Of a stretch of 64,000 nt of DNA, positions 52,396 to 60,951 are shown in pieces; position 1 is the first letter of the stretch, and the number at the start of each line of letters is the position of its first letter. The position numbers were made by a program, and so were the translations under genes. This DNA comes from Polyangiaceae bacterium (GTDB taxonomy: Bacteria; Myxococcota_A; Polyangia; Polyangiales; Polyangiaceae), in the NCBI GenBank assembly GCA_025936045.1, contig JAICUB010000002.1, forward strand, positions 62,001-126,000, in the 5' to 3' direction. The notes under the pieces are model-generated. The model saw only the letters and a list, made by a program, of their open reading frames with translations, did not search any database and was not told the origin of the DNA.

Positions 52396-53258
52396 CGTGC
52401 GTCCGCCTCGACCGCCATGCGCGCGAACTCCGTGACGGACAGCGTCTCACCGCGGCGGTCGAGCTCGATGCCGGCGCTCTTCGCTGCGCGCTCGAGCTCG
52501 GGCGGCGGCAGCACGGTGGACCACGCGTTTTTGAGCTTCTTTCGTCGTTGGGAGAACGCGGCCTTCACGAGCGCCCGAAAGCGTGGCGTCTCTTCGGAAA
52601 TCGGGGTCGCGTGCGGCTCGAGCACGACCAGCGCCGAATCGACGCCCGGCTGCGGGTAAAACGCGCCGCGCCGCACGATGAGCGGCCGCGTCACGCGAAA
52701 GGCCGCTTGCGTGAACACGCTGAGCGCCCCGTAATCGTCGGAGCCGGCGCTCGCGGCGAGCCGCTGCGCGACCTCGAGCTGGATCAGCGCGCCGGCTCGT
52801 TCGAGCCGTGGAGCGAGCCCCACGAAAATCTCGAGCAGCGCGCCGCTCAGGTGATACGGCAGGTTCCCCGCGACGACGCGCGGGGCCGCTTCGGCCGCGA
52901 GCACGCTCGCGTAGTCGAAGCCCTTCGCGTCGGCTTCGGCGATGCGCAGCCGCCCTTCGGCGACGCTCGCCGCGAGCTCCGCCCCGAGCGCCGGAACGAG
53001 ATCGCGGTCGCGCTCGATCGCGAGCACGCCGCGGCAGCGCTCGAGCAGCGGTACCGTGAGCGCGCCGAGCCCCGCGCCGACCTCGATCGCGAACGCCCCC
53101 TCGGGTGCGACGAGCTCCGCTATTTTTCGGCACAGGTTGCGATCCAGCAGGAAATTCTGGCTGAAATGACGCTTGGGCGTGACCCCGTGGCGAGCGAGCG
53201 TCGCGCGCGGGTCGTCGCCCCGAGCGCGCTCGCCTGCCGCTACGTCGCGACCGCTCAC
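52392..53258 (-). CDS. rsmA: 16S rRNA (adenine-N6,N6)-dimethyltransferase
   Basis: 288 residues from the GTG at 53258, which overlaps the DUF58 stop as GTGA. 'HFSQNFLLDRNLCRKI', SAM motif 'IEVGAGLGALTVPLLE', 'LAIERDRDL' and the NLPY motif (132-135) are diagnostic of KsgA/RsmA, which dimethylates two adenines near the 3' end of 16S rRNA. The C-terminal domain 'VKAAFSQRRKKLKNAW' is typical. Residues 1-22 extend beyond the usual start. Confidence 0.96.
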   Translation of the reverse strand: MSGRDVAAGERARGDDPRATLARHGVTPKRHFSQNFLLDRNLCRKIAELVAPEGAFAIEVGAGLGALTVPLLERCRGVLAIERDRDLVPALGAELAASVAEGRLRIAEADAKGFDYASVLAAEAAPRVVAGNLPYHLSGALLEIFVGLAPRLERAGALIQLEVAQRLAASAGSDDYGALSVFTQAAFRVTRPLIVRRGAFYPQPGVDSALVVLEPHATPISEETPRFRALVKAAFSQRRKKLKNAWSTVLPPPELERAAKSAGIELDRRGETLSVTEFARMAVEADAR

Positions 53259-54811
53259 GACCGCACCGGGGCATGCCGTGTCGGACCGAAACGCAGGCCG
53301 AGGCGCCTCAGCGCTTGCTCGCCGCGCCGCACGGCGGCCTGCGCGCGCAGAGAAACCGTCTCCGCCACGACGCGCGCGACGCCGGTGGCGTCGAGGGGGA
53401 TGCCGGCGTCCAGGCGCACGCCCATCCAATTGAGCTCGAAGCGCCGGCGCGGCAGGCTCGCGAGCGCCCGGTCGAGCGCGGGGCGTGTCTCCGGATCCGG
53501 CGCGGGCGACCACAGGTACACGAGGCTCGGCCGCCGCTTCTCGCGTCCGAGGCGCACGAGCAGGCGCGCGAGCTCGGCGTCGGTGCGCGGCCGATCGGGC
53601 TCGATGCGCGCGGGCGAGCCGAGGCCGAACGCGGCGAGATAGCTCCGCAGCGTGCGCTCGCGCTGCGTCGCGGCAGCCACGGCGGCGTGCTTGAAGAGAG
53701 CGCGCATGACGAGCATGCGCTCGGCGCGTCTGGCGATGCGGTCGAGCTCGTTCACGTGCAAATGGCCGGCCGCGCGCGGATCGAGCGGGCGCAGGTGCTC
53801 GAGCACGCGCGCCGCGACGTCGGTCTCGTCGAGGCCGCTGCGCTCCGGCTCGAGGCAGCTCGTCGCGTCGGCGAGCGCGTTGACGAGCGCGAGAGCATGC
53901 CCGGGCGTCGAGCCCGGCTCGAGGAACGCGAGCGTCCGGGCGCCCACGACCGCGAGCCCGACGTGGTCGCCGCGGCGGAAGTGGCGGAGCGCGACCGTCG
54001 CCGCCTCGTCGATCGCGCTGTCGAGCGGAGCCTGCCCGACGGGGCCCGACCAGAGCTCGACCGAAGCATCGAGCAGCACCCAGACGACGTCGCGCTCCTC
54101 ACGCTCGTTTTCGCGGACGAGCAGCTGCGCGCGCCGCGCCGACGCCTTCCACGCGATGCGCCGGAACGGATCGCCCGGCTGGTGCTCGCGGAGCTCACGC
54201 AGGCTGTCGCCTTCGCCCGCGAACGCCCCGGGACGGCCCTGCACGGCGGTGCGCCGGCTGCGACCACCGCGCGCCGAATGCATGAGCTCGTGCGCGGCGC
54301 CGGGCAGCACGAGCACGCCGTACGGATTGGCGAAGGTGAGCGGCACCTCGAACAACCCCGGTCCCCCCTCGAGCTCGAGCGAGAGTCCGTGGATCGCGTG
54401 CCTTCCGACGCGCAGCCCGCGCACGAAGGCCCGTACGAGCAGCCGCGTGCCGCCCGGCACCTCGCCCGCGGTGTATTCGAGCCGCACCTCGAGCTCGGGC
54501 GAGTGGGTCGCGCGCAAGCCGCTGAAGCGCGCGGCGCGCGCGTCGCGGTTTCTGAGCTCGGCGACGAGCACCACCTCTTCGCCGCGCGCGACGCGAGCAC
54601 GGCGGGCTTCCCCGCGCCACGCCATCTCGAAGCCCGACGCGCGGATGCCGGCTACGTCGAGCTGCGTCGCGAGCCGCGCGATCGCGAGCCCGACGAGCAA
54701 CGCACCGCCCGTCGCCGTCGTCGTCGGATCGCGGAGCACGAGGCCGACCGCCATGGCCGCGAGCGCAGTGCCGGCGAGGGCGACGCTGCTCGGGGCCGGG
54801 TAGGTCTGCAC
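53255..54811 (-). CDS. DUF58-domain membrane-associated protein
   Basis: 518 residues from GTG 54811. Two N-terminal membrane segments (about 8-26 and 33-48), a beta-rich stretch, then the DUF58 core 'DSLRELREHQPGDPFRRIAW' with 'KASARRAQLLVREN', and a von Willebrand A-like region with 'VVWVLLDASVELWSG'. DUF58 proteins usually sit next to MoxR ATPases and are thought to act with them in protein maturation. Here the MoxR gene lies about 5 kb away on the same strand (59989-60951), with plus-strand genes between. Coupled by overlap to rsmA. Confidence 0.88.
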   Translation of the reverse strand: MQTYPAPSSVALAGTALAAMAVGLVLRDPTTTATGGALLVGLAIARLATQLDVAGIRASGFEMAWRGEARRARVARGEEVVLVAELRNRDARAARFSGLRATHSPELEVRLEYTAGEVPGGTRLLVRAFVRGLRVGRHAIHGLSLELEGGPGLFEVPLTFANPYGVLVLPGAAHELMHSARGGRSRRTAVQGRPGAFAGEGDSLRELREHQPGDPFRRIAWKASARRAQLLVRENEREERDVVWVLLDASVELWSGPVGQAPLDSAIDEAATVALRHFRRGDHVGLAVVGARTLAFLEPGSTPGHALALVNALADATSCLEPERSGLDETDVAARVLEHLRPLDPRAAGHLHVNELDRIARRAERMLVMRALFKHAAVAAATQRERTLRSYLAAFGLGSPARIEPDRPRTDAELARLLVRLGREKRRPSLVYLWSPAPDPETRPALDRALASLPRRRFELNWMGVRLDAGIPLDATGVARVVAETVSLRAQAAVRRGEQALRRLGLRFGPTRHAPVRS

Positions 54812-54870
54812 CCGGCAAAGCTACCACGCGGTTGACGCGGGCCCGCGCGTCGGGAGAAGTAGTCTCCTCG

Positions 54871-56661
54871 ATGCGGGTCGCATGGGGCCTTGCGCTCGCG
54901 GTTCTGTTGCTCGGGTCAGTCGCGGCCGCCGAGCCCGCCGAGCTCACGGAATTCGAGCGCCAGACGCTCGACGAATGCGCGAAGAAGCTCGGCGTGGGCC
55001 CCGAGCTCGACCCCTCGCCCGACGGCAAGCTCATCGAGCACATCGACATCGTCGTGCTCGACGTGTTCGACGAGCACGATCCGGTACCCGACTTCGTCGA
55101 CGTCTTTCACACGACGACACGCAAGGTCGTGATCAAAAACGAGCTCTTGTTTCGCGAGGGCCAGCCCTACTCGAGCGCGCGGGCGCTCGAGTCGGCGAGA
55201 AACTTGCGCTTGCTCGAGCAGCAGCTCTCGCTCGTCATGGTCGTCCCGCTCGCCGGCAGCGCGCCGGATCGCGTGCGCGTGCTCGTGATCGTGAAAGACG
55301 TCTGGAGCCTGCGTCTCGAGAGCAGCTTGAGCTTCTCGAACGTAGCCTTTCAGAACTTCGCCGTGCAGCCGAGCGAGACGAACCTCGCCGGCTTTCACAC
55401 CGTCCTCTTCGGCACGTTCGTGCTCCGCCCGGACGCCTACGCGTTCGGCGGCGGCCTCGTGCAAAATCGCATTCTCGGCACCGGCCTCACCGCGCAGGTG
55501 AGCGCCGCCGCGATCTACGGCCGCGCGTCGGGCGAGGTCGAGGGCTCGCGCGGCCAATTCGTCTTCGGCGATCCGCTGCGAACCGCGCGCCAGCGCTGGG
55601 CCTTCGGCACCGGCGTCTACTGGGACGACGAGATGGCGCGGCAGCTCGCGCACGGACGCACCGCCCGCTACGACGCGCCCTCCACGGCCCAAGCCGACGC
55701 CATCCCCAACGAATACCGCTCTCGCCGCTACATCGGCGGCTACGAAGCGGTGCGCTCGTTCGGCCTGATCCACAAATACGATCTCTATTTCGGCCTGGAG
55801 GTCGATCGCCGCAACAACGTCCACACGCCCGTGGCCGGCGAGTCTCCCGCGGCCGAACGCGATTTTCTCAAGGCCTGGGTCCCCGTCAGCGATACGCGCG
55901 TGAGTCCGTTCGTGCAGCTCCGCACGCACGAAGAGCGCTACCTTCGCACCTCCTACATCGAGACGCTCGCGCTCGAGGAAGACTATCGGCTCGGCCCCGA
56001 GACGCTCATACGCGTCTACCCTGCGAGCAGCAAGCTCGGGTCCTCGCGCAATCTGCTCGGCGTCCTCGCGGGCGCGTCCATGACCTGGGCGCTCGACGAC
56101 GGCATCGCGCGCATCGTCGGGGAGAATCGCACCGAGTACGAATTGGACGGACGAAACGACGCGGACGCGGTCGTCGCGACGCGCGTCGCCACGCCGCGCC
56201 TCGGCTTCGGACGCCTCCATTTCGACGGGCTCGTTCACGATCGCTACGAGAACTATCTGAATCGCAACTATCAGCTCGGCGGCGACACGCGCCTGCGCGG
56301 CTATCCGCCGACGGGTTATCAGGGCGTGCTCAAGGGTCCGCTCCTCGTCGCGCTCAACGCGGAGTTTCGCACGTTCTCGCTCGACATCTTGAGCGTGCGT
56401 ACCGGCCTCGCCGTGTTCTACGACGCCGGCGACGCGACCGATCGTCTGAGTCACGTGCGGCTGCGCCAGTCCGCCGGTATCGGCTTGCGCGCGCTCATCC
56501 CTCAGTTCGATCGCATCGTGCTGCGCGCCGATTGGGCGTTCCCGTTCAACCCCGTGCGGGACTACCCGACCTGGCCCGGAGCCTTCTTCGTCCACTTCGA
56601 GCAGGCGCTCACGTTCCCGGGCCTCGAGACACCGACGGTGATGGTGCCCGTCCCGCCCTGA
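54871..56661 (+). CDS. Omp85-superfamily outer membrane protein with one POTRA-like domain
   Basis: 596 residues from ATG 54871; signal peptide cleaved near 'SVAAAEP'. Residues about 40-150 resemble a POTRA domain ('RKVVIKNELLFREGQPYS', 'VRVLVIVKDVWSLRLE'). The rest has alternating amphipathic strands of a beta barrel, with 'GGDTRLRGYPPTGYQG' matching the conserved (V/I/L)RGY loop of Omp85 proteins. It ends in 'FVHFEQALTF', a barrel-type strand, before a short tail. BamA has five POTRA domains; a single one suggests a TamA/patatin-associated or specialised translocase. The substrate is unknown. Confidence 0.85.
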   Translation: MRVAWGLALAVLLLGSVAAAEPAELTEFERQTLDECAKKLGVGPELDPSPDGKLIEHIDIVVLDVFDEHDPVPDFVDVFHTTTRKVVIKNELLFREGQPYSSARALESARNLRLLEQQLSLVMVVPLAGSAPDRVRVLVIVKDVWSLRLESSLSFSNVAFQNFAVQPSETNLAGFHTVLFGTFVLRPDAYAFGGGLVQNRILGTGLTAQVSAAAIYGRASGEVEGSRGQFVFGDPLRTARQRWAFGTGVYWDDEMARQLAHGRTARYDAPSTAQADAIPNEYRSRRYIGGYEAVRSFGLIHKYDLYFGLEVDRRNNVHTPVAGESPAAERDFLKAWVPVSDTRVSPFVQLRTHEERYLRTSYIETLALEEDYRLGPETLIRVYPASSKLGSSRNLLGVLAGASMTWALDDGIARIVGENRTEYELDGRNDADAVVATRVATPRLGFGRLHFDGLVHDRYENYLNRNYQLGGDTRLRGYPPTGYQGVLKGPLLVALNAEFRTFSLDILSVRTGLAVFYDAGDATDRLSHVRLRQSAGIGLRALIPQFDRIVLRADWAFPFNPVRDYPTWPGAFFVHFEQALTFPGLETPTVMVPVPP

Positions 56662-56714
56662 CTCGGCCCGTCCGGCGCGAGCCCGCCGTGGGGCTATGCT
56701 ATTCAGGCTTTTCG

Positions 56715-57581
56715 ATGCGAACCCTCGTGACCGGCGCGGCCGGCAAGCTCGGCTCGCAGGTGGTGGCGGCGCTCGTCGCGGCCGGCCACGAAGTGCGCGC
56801 GACGGACGCGCGGTTTCGCGCCGATCTCGCCGTCGAGCTCCGTCCCGCCAATTTGCTCGACGAGCACGCCCTGTATCCGTTGCTCGAGGGCTGCGACGCG
56901 CTCGTCCACCTGGGCAATCACCCCAATCACTTCGCCGGCCCCTCGCCGCAACGCTTGCTCGCCGAAAACACGAGCATGAACGCGAACGCGTTCTTCGCGG
57001 CGATGGACTGCGGCCTCAAGCACATCGTATTCGCGAGCTCGGTGCAGGTGATGATCCCGATCGAATCACTGGCGGGCCCGCCGTACCGCGTGCCGTACCT
57101 GCCGCTCGACGGTCGCGCGCCAGCCGAGCCCGGCCTCAACCCTTACGCGCTCAGCAAACAGCTCGCGGAAGACATGCTGCGCGTCGCGGCGCGCGCGAAG
57201 CCGGAGCTCTCGCTCACCTCGCTCCGCTACCCCATGCTCGTCGGCGAGTGGTTTCGCGCGCGGCTCGCCGCGAACGGCGGGCGTGTCCCGAGCGAGCACC
57301 TCCACCTCGGTGAAGCGACGGCGCACCTTTCGTTCGAGGACGCCGCGCGGCTCGTGCCCCACGTCCTCGCCAATCCCCGCCCCGGTTACCGGCAGTATTT
57401 CCCCGCCCAGTCCGTCGAAGTGAAAAACCTCGGCGTACCGGCGCTGATCGCGCGCTTCTATCCCGGCATCGAGCTCCGCCGGCCGCTCGGGAGCATCGAG
57501 CGTCTCGTCGATCTCACGGAGGTCGAACGGGACCTCGGTTTTTCGCCGAGCGAACGGCTCTCGGTCGAGCTCCTGGAATAA
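56715..57581 (+). CDS. NAD(P)-dependent sugar epimerase/dehydratase-type extended SDR
   Basis: 288 residues from ATG 56715; the longer upstream frame is a shadow of the barrel gene. N-terminal 'TGAAGKLGSQ' (TGxxGxxG), 'VHLGNHPNH', then 'FASSVQV' and catalytic Y144-x3-K148 ('YALSK'). Extended SDRs of this type act on nucleotide sugars or similar. The N-terminus fits NAD(P) binding. Substrate unknown. It is 53 bases downstream of the barrel gene on the same strand. Confidence 0.88.
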   Translation: MRTLVTGAAGKLGSQVVAALVAAGHEVRATDARFRADLAVELRPANLLDEHALYPLLEGCDALVHLGNHPNHFAGPSPQRLLAENTSMNANAFFAAMDCGLKHIVFASSVQVMIPIESLAGPPYRVPYLPLDGRAPAEPGLNPYALSKQLAEDMLRVAARAKPELSLTSLRYPMLVGEWFRARLAANGGRVPSEHLHLGEATAHLSFEDAARLVPHVLANPRPGYRQYFPAQSVEVKNLGVPALIARFYPGIELRRPLGSIERLVDLTEVERDLGFSPSERLSVELLE

Positions 57582-57632
57582 TCAGGGGTTTTTGGGGATG
57601 GGCACGGCGGCGGCAGCGCGACTGACCCAATA

Positions 57633-57648
57633 CTGACTGGACGGTCAG
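57633..57648. promoter_or_regulatory. Inverted repeat, candidate operator upstream of AraC gene
   Basis: CTGAC-TGGACG-GTCAG is a 5-bp inverted repeat with a 6-base spacer, 63 bases before the AraC-type gene. A further half-site ACTGAC lies at 57621-57626. The form is like TetR-family or AraC-type sites. The 129-bp gap holds no gene. Confidence 0.35.
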
Positions 57649-57710
57649 ACAAGCCTCGGCTAATTTCGTAATCAGTCGTATCGAAGCGCCCGGGAGCGAA
57701 CCCGGCGCCG

Positions 57711-58673
57711 GTGGGGAGCGGAACCGCCTTGGACGTGCTCACGGATGTGCTCGAAACGCTGCGTGCCCGCGGCGCCTGCTACGCGCGTCTCGAGGCCAAG
57801 TCACCCTTCGGTGTGGCGCTGCCGAGCTCGAGCAACGCCGCGTTCCACCTGGTGCTCGAAGGCAGCTGTGTCCTCCAGATGGAGGGCCACGCGGACCTCG
57901 AGCTCTCGGGGGGCGATCTCGTCGCGATCCCGCACGGCTTGCCCCACACGCTGCTCGACCACCCGAGCACGCCGCCTCAGCGCCTCTGTGACCTCCTCGG
58001 CCAATGCAAGCAGAAGGGGCGCCCGGCTTCACTCGAGGTGGGCGGCCGCGGTGCGCGCACCACGCTCGTGTGCGGCAAAATCGAGTTCGAGGAACCGGCG
58101 GGGCACCCGCTGCTCGCCGCGCTTCCGACGGTGATCCACCTGCGCGGAGGTTCGGCGAGCCTCGTCGAGTGGCTCGATCCGACCCTGCGTTTCATCGCGT
58201 CCGAAGCGGGTTCGACGCGGCCCGGCGCGCAAACCGTCGTGAGCCGTCTCGCGGACGTGCTGTTCATCCAAATCGTGCGCGGCCATCTCGCGAGCGCCGC
58301 GCCCGAGGCGAGCGGCTGGCTCGGCGCGCTCGGCGACCCACAGATCGGCGCCGCCCTCGGCCTGATTCACGAGAATCCCGGCAGCGCCTGGACGGTCCAG
58401 ACCCTCGCCGAGAGCGCCGGCATGTCGCGCTCGGCGTTCGCGACGCGCTTCAATCGCCTCGTGGGTGAACCGCCGCTTCACTACCTCACGCGCTGGCGCA
58501 TGCAGAAGGCCCAGCGGCTCTTGCGCGACGCACGGAGCTCGCTCGCCGACGTGGCCGCGAGCGTCGGCTACGACTCGGAAGCCGCCTTCAGCAAGGCGTT
58601 CAAGCGCGCCGTCGGCGCCGCCCCGGGCGCATATCGGCGTCGCGCCCGCGCGGGCCTCGGCGTCGCCGCCTGA
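57711..58673 (+). CDS. AraC-family transcriptional regulator with cupin-type sensor domain
   Basis: 320 residues. Residues about 20-190 are an AraC cupin-type domain ('FHLVLEGSCVLQMEGHADL', 'GDLVAIPHGLPHTL'), and 215-315 hold two helix-turn-helix motifs ('WTVQTLAESAGMSRSAFATR', 'SLADVAASVGYDSEAAFSKA'). This is the 'AraC family with cupin_6' type common in proteobacteria, often controlling a neighbouring oxidoreductase or transporter. GTG 57711 is used; TTG 57729 is possible. The divergent or adjacent target is not evident: the epimerase is upstream and same-strand. Confidence 0.92.
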   Translation: MGSGTALDVLTDVLETLRARGACYARLEAKSPFGVALPSSSNAAFHLVLEGSCVLQMEGHADLELSGGDLVAIPHGLPHTLLDHPSTPPQRLCDLLGQCKQKGRPASLEVGGRGARTTLVCGKIEFEEPAGHPLLAALPTVIHLRGGSASLVEWLDPTLRFIASEAGSTRPGAQTVVSRLADVLFIQIVRGHLASAAPEASGWLGALGDPQIGAALGLIHENPGSAWTVQTLAESAGMSRSAFATRFNRLVGEPPLHYLTRWRMQKAQRLLRDARSSLADVAASVGYDSEAAFSKAFKRAVGAAPGAYRRRARAGLGVAA

Positions 58674-58733
58674 GCACTTTCCGGCCGCGCGCCGCGCGCC
58701 GGGTTATACTGGGGCTTCGCTTCGCGGAACCTC

Positions 58734-59957
58734 ATGTCCTTCGCACACTCATTGCTCGCCCGCCCCTCCGTGCTTCTCCTTTCGGCTTCCCTTGTCGTCG
58801 CCTGCAGTACCGGCACGCCACCGAGCAACGGTGACGACACGCCCGGCGCGGGCGGAAATAACGTCGCGGGCGGCGCCGCGCTGACCGGCGGCAGCGGGGG
58901 AGCGACGGGCGGTACGAACGCGAGCGCCGGCGCGGGCGGCAGCGCGGTGACGGGCGGCACCTCGGGAACCGGTACCAGTGGCGGCTCGGGCGGAGCCGGC
59001 GGCAGCGGCATGAGCTCGGGCGGCGGCGGCGGCATGCTCGGAAGCGGTGGCAGCGCGGGCAGCACCGCGGGCGGCTCGGCGGGCATGGGCGCCGGTGGCG
59101 GCGCCGGGACCGGCACGGCGAGCGGCGGCAATGGGCAGGCAGGGCAGGGCGGTTCGGCGGGTGCGGCCGCCGGCGCAGCCGGCAGCTCGGGCTCGGGCTC
59201 GGGCGGCGCGACCTCGGCCGGCTTCTTCAGCGACGACTTCGAATCGGGCACCGCGGGCATGCAGCCGCCCGGCTGGGAGAACTTCATCTCCTACAACAAG
59301 AACTTCATGAACCCGAACGGGGCGCTGCTTGCAGTCGTCGACACCATGCACGTGCACGGCGGTAGCAAGGCCGTGCACTTTCACAGCGACGGAAGCCCCG
59401 TGCAGCTCACGAAAGCCCTGATGAGCGGCACGAACAAGCTTTACATCCGCGTGTGGGTCTACATGACGCGCAAGCTCGGGCAGCAAACGGACATGAGCGC
59501 CAATCACGAGTCGCTCATCGTCCTGCGCGGCAAATCGGGCAGCGCCGACAGCGAGATCCGCTTCGGAGAAATCAAGGGCACGGTCGGCGTGAACGAAGTG
59601 GCGAGCGACAACATCTATCCGGCCGACGATCACTGGCACCTCGCGACCGGGCTCGTCATTCCGGCGAACACCTGGTCGTGTCTCGAGGTCGGGTTCGTCG
59701 CCGACACCACGCCGAACGCGCTCCACTCCTGGCTCGACGGCGCGACATTTCTCGACGTGACGGACCTCACCCACCACATGAACGGAACGCCCGGCGGTTG
59801 GGAGAACAACACGGAACCCGCCGATTGGCTCGCGCAGAAGTTCGCCGGTACGCCGGCGGAAATCGTCATCGGCTGGCAAAGCTTCTCGAACGCCTCGAAC
59901 GACGTCTGGATGGACGACCTCGTGCTCAGCGACTCGCCCATCGGCGGTTGCAACTGA
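58734..59957 (+). CDS. Lipoprotein with Gly-rich linker and ConA-like domain
   Basis: 407 residues. Lipobox 'SLVVAC' (C24); Gly/Ser/Thr/Ala linker about 36-160; then a beta-sandwich-type domain from 'FFSDDFESGTAGMQPPGW' to 'DVWMDDLVLSDSPIGGC', resembling concanavalin-A-like lectin/glucanase or polysaccharide-lyase folds. No catalytic residues can be assigned. Surface carbohydrate binding is plausible. Same design as three other lipoproteins in this window. Confidence 0.78.
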   Translation: MSFAHSLLARPSVLLLSASLVVACSTGTPPSNGDDTPGAGGNNVAGGAALTGGSGGATGGTNASAGAGGSAVTGGTSGTGTSGGSGGAGGSGMSSGGGGGMLGSGGSAGSTAGGSAGMGAGGGAGTGTASGGNGQAGQGGSAGAAAGAAGSSGSGSGGATSAGFFSDDFESGTAGMQPPGWENFISYNKNFMNPNGALLAVVDTMHVHGGSKAVHFHSDGSPVQLTKALMSGTNKLYIRVWVYMTRKLGQQTDMSANHESLIVLRGKSGSADSEIRFGEIKGTVGVNEVASDNIYPADDHWHLATGLVIPANTWSCLEVGFVADTTPNALHSWLDGATFLDVTDLTHHMNGTPGGWENNTEPADWLAQKFAGTPAEIVIGWQSFSNASNDVWMDDLVLSDSPIGGCN

Positions 59958-59988
59958 CGGCGACGTCCTCGCGGCCGTCTGCCTCGAG

Positions 59989-60951
59989 CTAGCGCGCCAC
60001 GCGCCGGTAGCTCACCTTGCTGATCGCTTCTTCGACGAGGCTCGTGCGGGCGCGAGCGTCGCCCTCGAGCTCGGGGACGAGGATCAGCCGGTGCGCGAGC
60101 ACGTGGGGAGCGACGGAACGGACGTCGTCGGGGGTGACGAAGCCTCTACCGCCGAGCACCGCCGACGCTTTCGCGGCGCGTAGCAAGCCGAGCGAGGCAC
60201 GGGGCGAAGCGCCGAGCACGACGCGCGCGTGCTGGCGCGTGAATTGGCTGAGCGCGACGGCGTACGAAAACACGTCGTCTTCCACGTGCACGCGCGCGGC
60301 GATGGACTGGAGCTGCAGCGCGTCCGACGGGCTCAACACCACGTACGGAGCGGGCGGCGCCACCCCGTGCGCCCGCAGCATCGTCACCTCGTCCTTTTCC
60401 GCGGGGTAACCCATGTGCACGCGCACGAGGAAGCGATCGATTTGCGCCTCCGGCAGCGGATAAGTACCCTCGAGATCGATCGGATTCTGCGTCGCGAGCA
60501 CGAAGAACGGATCGGGCAGCTCGAAGCGATCGCCCTCGATCGTCACTTGCCGCTCCTGCATCGCTTCGAGCAGCGCCGACTGCGTCTTCGCGGGCGCGCG
60601 GTTGATCTCGTCGGCGAGCACGACGTTCGCGAAGATCGGCCCCGCGCGTAGCGAAAAGGATCCGTCGCGCGGGTTCAAGACGTACGTGCCGGTGATGTCG
60701 GCCGGCAAGAGGTCGGGCGTGAACTGCACGCGCTTGACCGTGCACCCGAGCGTGAGCGCGAACGCTTTCACGAGCGTCGTCTTCGCGACGCCGGGGACGC
60801 CTTCGAGCAGCACGTGGCCGCGCGCGAGCAAGGCGAGCAACATCACGTCGACGGCGCTCGCGTCGCCGATGTACACGCGACCGACCTCGCGCCGAACGCC
60901 TTCCAAACGCTCGCGTGCCGCTTCGATTTCGTTGACTTGAAGGGCCTGCAT
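59989..60951 (-). CDS. MoxR-family AAA+ ATPase
   Basis: 320 residues. Walker A '[15 protein letters not shown]', Walker B '[20 protein letters not shown]', sensor '[20 protein letters not shown]' and '[19 protein letters not shown]' mark the MoxR group of AAA+ chaperones, which help mature or remodel extracytoplasmic or metal-containing proteins. Its ATG overlaps the preceding stop by one base (TGATG). The usual DUF58 partner is 5 kb away. Confidence 0.95.
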   Translation of the reverse strand: MQALQVNEIEAARERLEGVRREVGRVYIGDASAVDVMLLALLARGHVLLEGVPGVAKTTLVKAFALTLGCTVKRVQFTPDLLPADITGTYVLNPRDGSFSLRAGPIFANVVLADEINRAPAKTQSALLEAMQERQVTIEGDRFELPDPFFVLATQNPIDLEGTYPLPEAQIDRFLVRVHMGYPAEKDEVTMLRAHGVAPPAPYVVLSPSDALQLQSIAARVHVEDDVFSYAVALSQFTRQHARVVLGASPRASLGLLRAAKASAVLGGRGFVTPDDVRSVAPHVLAHRLILVPELEGDARARTSLVEEAISKVSYRRVAR

